Notes under the pieces: model-generated | Seen by the model: only the letters and a program-made list of their open reading frames with translations | Database searches by the model: none | What the model was told of the DNA's origin: nothing | In this document: positions 57,654 through 64,000 of the stretch, piece after piece | Layout: the number at the start of each line of letters is the position of its first letter | How positions within the stretch are numbered: the first letter of the stretch is position 1 | DNA from: Phenylobacterium sp. | GTDB taxonomy: Bacteria; Pseudomonadota; Alphaproteobacteria; Caulobacterales; Caulobacteraceae | DNA length: 64,000 bases | Assembly (NCBI RefSeq): GCF_016124325.1 | Contig: NZ_WGNY01000017.1 | Coordinates: 1 to 64,000, forward strand | Direction of reading: 5' to 3' | Position numbers and translations under genes: made by a program

Positions 57654-58550
57654 TTAGAGCGCGGGATTTGGCGGCAGCACAGGCGCCTCGCGCAGGAGCA
57701 CGATCGCGAGGCGGCGGTTTCCGGGCAGCGTCGGGTCGTCGGGATAGAGGGGCTCGGAGCCAGCCTTTCCCGACACCTGATAGATTCGGTCGGCGTCGAC
57801 GCCGGCGCTTTGGAGCACCTGGCGGGAGGCGTTGGCGCGGCCGGCGGAGAGTTGCCAGTCGCTCTCCGGCCGCGAGCCGTCCGAGTTGGCGCTGGTGTGG
57901 CCGTAGAGGCTGATCCGGTTGGGCAGCTGGTTGATCACCTTGGAGATCGCCCGCAGCAGCAGCTTCGCGCGGTCGTTCGGCTGGACGCTGTTGGGGGCGA
58001 ACATGGACCGGCCTTCCTGGTCCACGAGCTGGATGCGCATGCCCTCGGGCGTCTCGTCGATGATGATGTTCTTGGACAGCTCGGCCAGTTCCGGCATGTC
58101 CTGCAGCGCCTGGCGCAGCGACTGGGCGGCCGAGTGGAAGGCGGCCTCTTCGCGCTTCAGGTCGGCGTCGATGTCGGGATCGGCGGGCGCCTGGGCCTTG
58201 CTGCCCTCGCTGCTGTCGCCGTCGTTCGGATTCTGGGAGCTCGGAGCCAGCTCCTCGATCACGGCGCTGGAGCCCGAGCTCTTGGAGCCGTCGCTGCCGA
58301 GGGCCGTGCCCGCCAGGATGCCTCCGGCGCCCGAGGAGGTCTCGGAGACGCTGGCCGGCGCGAAGTAATCGGCGATGCCGCGCTTCTGCTCGGGGCTGGT
58401 GGTGTTGATGAGCCACATCAGCAGGAAGAAGGCCATCATCGCGGTCACGAAGTCGGCGTAGGCGACCTTCCACGCGCCGCCATGGTGGCCGCCGCCGCCG
58501 CCCTTCTTGATCTTCTTGATGAGGATCGGCTGGTCGCTGCCCGCGGCCAT
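57654..58550 (-). CDS. motB: Flagellar motor stator protein MotB
   Basis: A 298-residue stator subunit. The short cytoplasmic N terminus is Lys/Gly/His-rich, followed by a single helix with the proton-carrying Asp33 in AYADFVTAMMAFFLLMWLI. Then comes a long Ser/Gly-rich linker (about 70-130) and the OmpA-like peptidoglycan-binding domain (IQLVDQEGRSMFAPNS, ISLYGHTSANSDG, LSAGRANASRQVL). No motA lies next to it, which matches the split motA/motB arrangement in Caulobacter. A few bases before bpt on the same strand. Confidence 0.95.
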   Translation of the reverse strand: MAAGSDQPILIKKIKKGGGGGHHGGAWKVAYADFVTAMMAFFLLMWLINTTSPEQKRGIADYFAPASVSETSSGAGGILAGTALGSDGSKSSGSSAVIEELAPSSQNPNDGDSSEGSKAQAPADPDIDADLKREEAAFHSAAQSLRQALQDMPELAELSKNIIIDETPEGMRIQLVDQEGRSMFAPNSVQPNDRAKLLLRAISKVINQLPNRISLYGHTSANSDGSRPESDWQLSAGRANASRQVLQSAGVDADRIYQVSGKAGSEPLYPDDPTLPGNRRLAIVLLREAPVLPPNPAL

Positions 58551-58627
58551 GGTTCATCCGCCTTAACGCTGTTTGGCGGGCAAGTTGCGCCGGACGCCGT
58601 TAAGATGGCGTTGCGGAGGGAGAGGGC

Positions 58628-59133
58628 GTGTCCAGAACCATACTCAAGACGGAGCGGCTGGTGTTGCGCGAGGCCGAGGCGCACGACGCTTCGTTCGTGC
58701 TGGAGCTGCTCAACTCGCCGGGGTTCCTCGAGAACATCGGCGATCGAGGCGTGCGCACGGTCGAAGAGGCCGAGGCCTACATCCGTGATCGGATGATCGC
58801 CGGCTATGACAACCTGGGATTCGGCATGTGGCTCGCGGTCCAGCACGATGGCCGGCCCGTCGGCATGGCGGGCCTCGTCCGGCGCGAGGGCCTGGACATG
58901 CCTGACGTGGGCTACGCCTTCGTCCCCGACGCGTGGGGGCGCGGCTACGCCCAGGAGGCCGCCGCCGCGGTGGTGGCCCACGCCCGCGACCAACTGGGCG
59001 TCGACCGGCTGGCGGCGGTCACCTCGCCTGAGAACTTCGCCTCCATGGCGGTCCTGCGGAAGATCGGCTTCACCCTGCAGGGCATGATCACCCTTCCCGG
59101 CGCCGAGCGCGAAAGCACCTATTTCACCTACCC

Positions 59134-59137
<4 letters not shown>
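58628..59137 (+). CDS. GNAT-family N-acetyltransferase
   Basis: A 169-residue cytosolic acetyltransferase of the RimJ/RimL-like branch. The opening TERLVLREAEAHDASFVLEL is the usual start of this branch, and VGYAFVPDAWGRGYAQEA contains the acetyl-CoA pyrophosphate loop. SPENFASMAVLRKIGF is the conserved C-terminal motif. The GTG at 58628 is preceded by GGAGGGAGAG. Its stop overlaps the next start as ATGA. Substrate unknown; a ribosomal or other protein N terminus or a small amine is possible. Confidence 0.9.
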
Positions 59138-60006
<869 letters not shown>

Positions 60007-60058
60007 ACTCGCCCCCGACAACGCACGCCGAATGGCGGCGCGCCCAAGGGAGGCGGCC

Positions 60059-60766
60059 ATGGATGCAACGGTCACCCGAGATCTGGCCCAGGATCGCGCC
60101 GCGCGGCGCAAGCCGGACTGGAAGCGGGCGAGGGCGGCGGCGCGGATTCTGCGCGACGATCCGAACCGCACCGAAATGGCGTTCGAGGTCATCCAGGCCC
60201 TGAACCCGGACGGGAACGAGCGCGGCTTCGCGCGGATGATGACGGTCCCCGCCGGCCGCCGGCTCTACGAACGCCGTCCCGACCTCATGGCGGCGCTCCA
60301 GGATCGCGCCGCGCTGGAGGCGACCCCCGAGGGCAGCTTCGGCCGCGCTTTCCTGGCCCACATCGACCGCTGGAGCCTGTCGCCCACCAAGCTTGTCGAG
60401 CTCGGCCGGCAGGCGCGCGGGGGACGCGTTCCCCAGGACGGGCCCGCGTGGTTCGGCGAGCGCAACATCCTGATCCACGACCTGCGCCACGTGCTGACCG
60501 GCTACGCCGCCGATCCCCGCGGCGAGACGCTGCTGCTCTGGTTCAGCCATGGGTTGAGCGGTGGCCGTTCGAACCGGTTGCTGATGGTCTCGTCGCTGCA
60601 GGCGCGGCTGCGCAGCGAGGGGCCGGGCTACGTTCTCGAATGCCTGCGCGCCTGGTTCCGCGGCCGCAGGGCGAGGGGCCTGGATCTGCTGCCCTTCGAA
60701 GACCTGCTGGCGCTTCCACTCGCCGAGGTGCGTCGGATGGCGCGGGTGACGCCCGAGGCGGCCTAG
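60059..60766 (+). CDS. Coq4-family protein
   Basis: A 235-residue protein with the metal-binding motif of Coq4, HDxxHx11E: His140, Asp141, His144 and Glu156 in the run from HDLRHVLTG to DPRGE. Coq4 acts in ubiquinone biosynthesis, and bacterial members are poorly studied. The ATG at 60059 has a strong AAGGGAGG 6 bases upstream; an in-frame ATG 27 bases earlier lacks one. No membrane segment. It ends in a CTAG shared with the convergent NUDIX gene. It follows the hydrolase by 52 bases and may be cotranscribed. Confidence 0.85.
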   Translation: MDATVTRDLAQDRAARRKPDWKRARAAARILRDDPNRTEMAFEVIQALNPDGNERGFARMMTVPAGRRLYERRPDLMAALQDRAALEATPEGSFGRAFLAHIDRWSLSPTKLVELGRQARGGRVPQDGPAWFGERNILIHDLRHVLTGYAADPRGETLLLWFSHGLSGGRSNRLLMVSSLQARLRSEGPGYVLECLRAWFRGRRARGLDLLPFEDLLALPLAEVRRMARVTPEAA

Positions 60767-61146
60767 GCCCGAAGCCGGGGCAGGATCTGCTCCGCCAGCA
60801 GCGGGGCGAGCGGGACGTCCGGCAGGGCGGCCGGATCGATCCACCGCAGGTCCTCGATCTCGGCGGCCGCGGCGATGTCGCCATCGATTTCCGCCTGGTA
60901 GACCGATGACCTGACGCGCGCGCCCGGTTCGTTGGCGGCCTCGGCCTCGAACCGTCCAAAGGGCTCGGCGGCGACGAGGCGCACGCCAAGCTCCTCCGAA
61001 AGCTCCCGGGCGAGCGCCGTCAGGTCGTCCTCGCCGGGTTCGCGCTTGCCCCCCGGCAGCATGAACCTGCGCGCGCCGCGCTTGCGGACGGTCAGGATGC
61101 GCCCTGCGCCATCGCCGATGATCGCGCCGACGACCTCGACGATCAC
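60763..61146 (-). CDS. NUDIX hydrolase
   Basis: About 127 residues. The complete Nudix box GX5EX7REUXEEXGU is present from Gly33 to Val55 (GGKREPGEDDL...RELSEELGV), with the catalytic Glu residues intact. Preceding strands IVEVVGAIIGDGAGRILTVR are typical. The start is taken as GTG 61146 because the fold begins directly there; an upstream in-frame ATG at 61215 would add 23 residues without structure. Probably cleaves a nucleoside diphosphate derivative (MutT-like). Its stop overlaps the stop of the convergent Coq4 gene by 4 bases. Confidence 0.85.
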   Translation of the reverse strand: MIVEVVGAIIGDGAGRILTVRKRGARRFMLPGGKREPGEDDLTALARELSEELGVRLVAAEPFGRFEAEAANEPGARVRSSVYQAEIDGDIAAAAEIEDLRWIDPAALPDVPLAPLLAEQILPRLRA

Positions 61147-61288
61147 GTCCGAATGCCACCCTTGAGAAGCCCGGGAGCGCTCGCCTGCAAGGGGAGATGC
61201 GTCATCTCGCCGCACACAAGGGTTCCATATTGCTGATCGTTGCGGAAACTTCGCCTTCTACTTCGGTAAACGAGTCGACTGCTCGAAT

Positions 61289-61303
61289 TAACAATCATTC
61301 TCA
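61289..61303 (-). promoter_or_regulatory. Possible Fur box upstream of the molybdenum hydroxylase genes
   Basis: On the minus strand the 15 bases read TGAGAATGATTGTTA, which agrees with the 7-1-7 Fur consensus TGATAAT-N-ATTATCA at 11 of 14 positions. It lies 57 bases before the start of the 2Fe-2S subunit gene, in a markedly AT-rich promoter stretch. Iron control of an iron-sulfur/Mo enzyme would make sense, but one weak site is not proof. Confidence 0.4.
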
Positions 61304-61359
61304 ATAAACGACTCAAAGCTTGGCTGTAACAAGTCTCGTATATACAGGAGTCTGAAGGT

Positions 61360-61806
61360 ATGTCGACGAAGATTTCCTTGAACGTGAATGGCGTCGTCCG
61401 AACCGCGACCGTCAGTAGCACCGATATGCCTCTGCTCTGGGTGTTGCGGGATGTCCTCGGCCTGACGGGCACGAAGTACGGGTGCGGCATCGAGGTTTGC
61501 GGGGCCTGCACCGTGCTGGTGGACGGCCAGCGGGAACACTCCTGCGTCTTCGACGTGGGCTCCGCGATCGGAAAGAAGATCGTCACGGTCGAAGGTCTCT
61601 CGACGGACGCGGAGGGCAAGAAGGCCCAGGCCGCCTGGGTCGAACACCAGGTGCCGCAATGCGGCTACTGCCAGCCCGGAATGCTGACGGCGACCGTCGC
61701 GGCGATGAAGGGCGGTCACCACGGCAAGGAGATTTCCTCCGAGGTGAATCACCTCTGCGTCTGCGGGACCTACCCGCGGATCAAGGCGGCGCAACAGGGC
61801 CTCTAG
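61360..61806 (+). CDS. 2Fe-2S subunit of a xanthine-dehydrogenase-family (isoquinoline 1-oxidoreductase-like) enzyme
   Basis: A 148-residue electron-transfer subunit with two 2Fe-2S clusters. The plant-type cluster uses C42, C47, C50 and C62 (GCGIEVCGAC). The all-helical cluster uses C101, C104, C133 and C135 (CGYCQPGM, HLCVCGTYPR). The length and two-gene order match IorA of isoquinoline 1-oxidoreductase-type enzymes, which have no separate FAD subunit. AGGAG lies 14 bases upstream and GAAGG closer to the ATG. The large subunit starts 36 bases downstream. Confidence 0.93.
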   Translation: MSTKISLNVNGVVRTATVSSTDMPLLWVLRDVLGLTGTKYGCGIEVCGACTVLVDGQREHSCVFDVGSAIGKKIVTVEGLSTDAEGKKAQAAWVEHQVPQCGYCQPGMLTATVAAMKGGHHGKEISSEVNHLCVCGTYPRIKAAQQGL

Positions 61807-61842
61807 GCGCCCGACCCAATCAAGACATTCGGAGGGACGTTC

Positions 61843-64000
61843 ATGGAAACGCTTGATCGGCGCGCCATCCTGGCTGGCGGCGCCGCGGCTCTTATGGTGC
61901 CTGTCGGCGCGGGCCTGGCGAAGCTCGGCGCCCCGCTCAGCGGCGCCTCGGGCGCGACGGGGACGGCGAGCGCGGCGGCCGCGCTGCCGACGACGGACCT
62001 CGGGGCCTATCTCAGGATCGACGGCGCGAACGACGTCACCCTGCTGATCGGCGCGACCGAGATGGGGCAGGGGATCATGACCGGCCTGGCCCAGCTCATC
62101 GCCGAGGAGCTGATGCTCGACTGGACGCAGGTGAAGGTCGAGCACGCCGACGCCTTCGCCGGCCAGCCCAATCCGTTCGCCAACCCGCTGTTCCGCGCCC
62201 AGCTGACGGGCGGCAGCACGAGCATGCGGGGCTGGTACACGCCGCTTCGCAAGGCGGCGGCCGTCGCGCGCGAACTTCTCCTGGCGGCCGCGGAGACCCT
62301 TACGCCCGGCGGAGGCTGGAGCCTGGCCCCGGGCGGGAAGGCGACGAACGGGGTCAAGACCTACAGGTTCAGCGAACTCGTGGAGACGGCGGCCGGCCTG
62401 CCGGCGCCGGCCTCGCCGGCCCTGGCGACCACGCGCAACGTGATCGGCAAGCCGATGGCGCGCACCGACATTCCGGCCAAGGTCGACGGTTCGGCCGTCT
62501 TCGGCTCGGACGTGCAGGTCCCCGGAATGGTCTTCGCGTCGGTCGTCCACTGTCCGACCTTGGGCGGGACGGTCGCGAGCCTCCCCTCGAAGCCGTCCGG
62601 CGCGCTCGCGATGGTCGATCTCGGCAACGCCGTGGCGGTCGTGGCGAACGACACCTGGAGCGCCATGCGGATGGCGGAGTCGCTCGCGTCCAAGATCAGG
62701 TGGAACCTGCCGGCGGACACCTCTTCGCGCGACTCGACCAGCATCATGGCCAACGCCCGCGCCCTGGCCACATCGACGTCGGCCGCGCCGCGGATCTACG
62801 AGACGACGGGCGGCGTCGACCCGGCCATAGCCCTGGCGGACGCCGCCGTCCGCCTCGACGCCACCTACGAGCTTCCCTATCTCGCCCACGCCTGCATGGA
62901 GGTGCTGAACTGCACCGCCGTGGTCACCGCCGACTCCGCGGAGGTCTGGGCGCCCACCCAGGGCCAGCAGCTCTGCATCCCCACCGTCATGGCGATCACC
63001 GGCCTGCCTGCGACGGCGATCAAGGTTCACACCACCTTCCTGGGCGGCGGGCTGGGCCGGAAGATCGAGCAGGACTACGTCGGCCAGGCGGTGAAGGTCG
63101 CCAAGGCGATCGGCAAGCCCGTCAAGCTGACCTGGTCGCGCAAGCAGGACTTCCAGAACGACATGTACCGGCCGTGCGCGGTCATCCGGGTGCAGGCCGG
63201 GCTCGACGCGAACCGGAACCTGTCGGCGATGATCTACCGCAACGTCTCGCCCTCGATAAACATCCAGCGCAACACCAAGCCGGGCAACAATCCCGAGGAC
63301 ACCGGCGCCGTCGCCGGGGCCCAGGGCCTTCCCTACGCGATCGCCAACCGGCGGATCGAGTTCGTTCCGCTGCCGGCGGACATCCCCCTCGGCTACTGGC
63401 GCTCGGTCGGGGAGTCGTACAACACCTTCGCCGTCGAAAGCGCCATCGACGAGCTGGCCGGCGCTTTGGGCGCCGATCCGCTGGCGTTCCGCCGGGCGGC
63501 GCTGGCCGGGGACCCGCGGGCCGTCGGGGTCATCGACGCCGTCGACGCCCTCAGCGGCTGGTCGACGTCCTCGCCCCGATCCGGCCGGGCGCGAGGCGTC
63601 GCCTTCCTGAAGGGCTTCGGCAGCTACATCGCCATGGTCGCCGAGGTCTCCCAGAGCTCGGGGAAGATGCGCCTCAACACGCTCTATTGCGCCATCGACT
63701 GCGGCGTGGCGGTCAATCCCGACCAGATCGAGGCGCAGATTCAGGGCGGGGTGATCCACGGACTGTCCGCCGCGATGTGGGGGCAGGTGCTGTTCGCCGG
63801 CGGGAAGGCGAACGTCACCAACTTCAACAACTACCGGCTCGCCAAGGCCGGCGATGTTCCGGACATCAAGGTCAGCATCGTGGCGAGCGAGGCCGCCCCG
63901 GGCGGCGTGGGCGAGACAGGCGTCCCCTGCGTCGCGCCGGCCATGGCCAACGCCTACGCCAAGCTCACCGGACAGCGGCTCCGCAAGCTGCCCTTCTATC
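61843..64000 (+). CDS. Molybdopterin-binding large subunit of xanthine-dehydrogenase-family enzyme (3' end cut by window)
   Basis: 719 codons visible, open to the window edge. The N terminus has a twin-arginine-like signal (ETLDRRAILAGGAAALMVPV), suggesting Tat export with the folded cofactor. Molybdopterin-domain motifs include GATEMGQGIMTGLAQLIAEE, GGSTSMRGW, FLGGGLGRKIEQDYVGQA, PLGYWRSVGESYN and GGVGETGVP, the last with the conserved catalytic Glu. The layout matches the IorB-type membrane- or periplasm-facing aldehyde or N-heterocycle hydroxylases, which deliver electrons to a cytochrome c partner. GGAGGG precedes the ATG. About 15-40 C-terminal residues are probably missing. Confidence 0.93.
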   Translation, partial: METLDRRAILAGGAAALMVPVGAGLAKLGAPLSGASGATGTASAAAALPTTDLGAYLRIDGANDVTLLIGATEMGQGIMTGLAQLIAEELMLDWTQVKVEHADAFAGQPNPFANPLFRAQLTGGSTSMRGWYTPLRKAAAVARELLLAAAETLTPGGGWSLAPGGKATNGVKTYRFSELVETAAGLPAPASPALATTRNVIGKPMARTDIPAKVDGSAVFGSDVQVPGMVFASVVHCPTLGGTVASLPSKPSGALAMVDLGNAVAVVANDTWSAMRMAESLASKIRWNLPADTSSRDSTSIMANARALATSTSAAPRIYETTGGVDPAIALADAAVRLDATYELPYLAHACMEVLNCTAVVTADSAEVWAPTQGQQLCIPTVMAITGLPATAIKVHTTFLGGGLGRKIEQDYVGQAVKVAKAIGKPVKLTWSRKQDFQNDMYRPCAVIRVQAGLDANRNLSAMIYRNVSPSINIQRNTKPGNNPEDTGAVAGAQGLPYAIANRRIEFVPLPADIPLGYWRSVGESYNTFAVESAIDELAGALGADPLAFRRAALAGDPRAVGVIDAVDALSGWSTSSPRSGRARGVAFLKGFGSYIAMVAEVSQSSGKMRLNTLYCAIDCGVAVNPDQIEAQIQGGVIHGLSAAMWGQVLFAGGKANVTNFNNYRLAKAGDVPDIKVSIVASEAAPGGVGETGVPCVAPAMANAYAKLTGQRLRKLPFY

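Noticed and set aside
61288-63759. 823-codon leftward frame opposite the molybdenum hydroxylase genes
   Set aside because: It is antisense to two genes with complete cysteine and cofactor motifs; its own translation is Arg/Gly/Asp/Val-rich without domain signals.

Overview
High-GC alphaproteobacterial chromosome, most likely Caulobacteraceae (Caulobacter/Phenylobacterium type). This placement is inferred from the GC-rich codon use, a short Hda/HdaA-type DnaA regulator, HWE-kinase and hybrid-kinase signalling, a TonB-receptor-centred uptake locus and an lptF-lptG-lptD-surA-pdxA-rsmA block. No rRNA, phage, insertion sequence or CRISPR array was seen. The window opens inside lon and closes inside a molybdenum hydroxylase large subunit.

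Layout. 1-9.3 kb: the 3' part of lon, then a leftward locus of a TonB-dependent receptor followed by two tandem paralogous DUF3604 proteins, with a divergent LysR regulator whose start region carries a perfect LysR-type palindrome. 9.5-16.1 kb: an HU gene, a yybP-ykoY-type manganese riboswitch in front of a TMEM165/GDT1 transporter gene, a POT peptide transporter, tRNA-Val(TAC), an esterase-like hydrolase, an aldo/keto reductase and a Baeyer-Villiger-type flavin monooxygenase. 16.2-20.7 kb: a double-PAS HWE kinase with a receiver, then a leftward DUF969-DUF979-DUF2891 unit with overlapping ends. 20.8-28.7 kb: leftward lptF-lptG-lptD-surA-pdxA-rsmA, mostly with 4-base overlaps, covering LPS transport, outer-membrane assembly, pyridoxal phosphate and ribosome maturation.

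28.9-36.7 kb: pepA, a small alpha/beta hydrolase, holC, a glycosyltransferase, tRNA-Leu(TAG), a hybrid histidine kinase and tig. 37.4-42.1 kb: a rightward three-gene unit for a 2-oxoacid (probably 2-oxoglutarate) oxidoreductase, made of an FAD/NAD(P)/Fe-S protein plus KorA-like and KorB-like subunits. 42.2-45.7 kb: an AT-richer three-gene island (CHASE2 membrane protein, small secreted protein, secreted M48 metalloprotease), which is the best candidate here for an undescribed system. 45.8-50.2 kb: a hypothetical gene, a DUF2254 membrane protein, purM and rnd. 50.2-50.65 kb: an unusually long, strongly structured gap between convergent genes. 50.65-56.75 kb: a leftward polyphosphate block (hda-like gene, CYTH-CHAD protein, ppk1, ppx). 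56.8-64 kb: bpt, motB, a GNAT enzyme, an epoxide-hydrolase-like protein, a Coq4-family protein, a NUDIX hydrolase and an isoquinoline-1-oxidoreductase-like pair of a 2Fe-2S subunit and a molybdopterin subunit.

Three inverted-repeat elements (31.6, 36.8 and 46.4 kb) sit in intergenic gaps and look like dispersed palindromic repeats. All calls come from reading the sequence and remembered family motifs; no database search was run.
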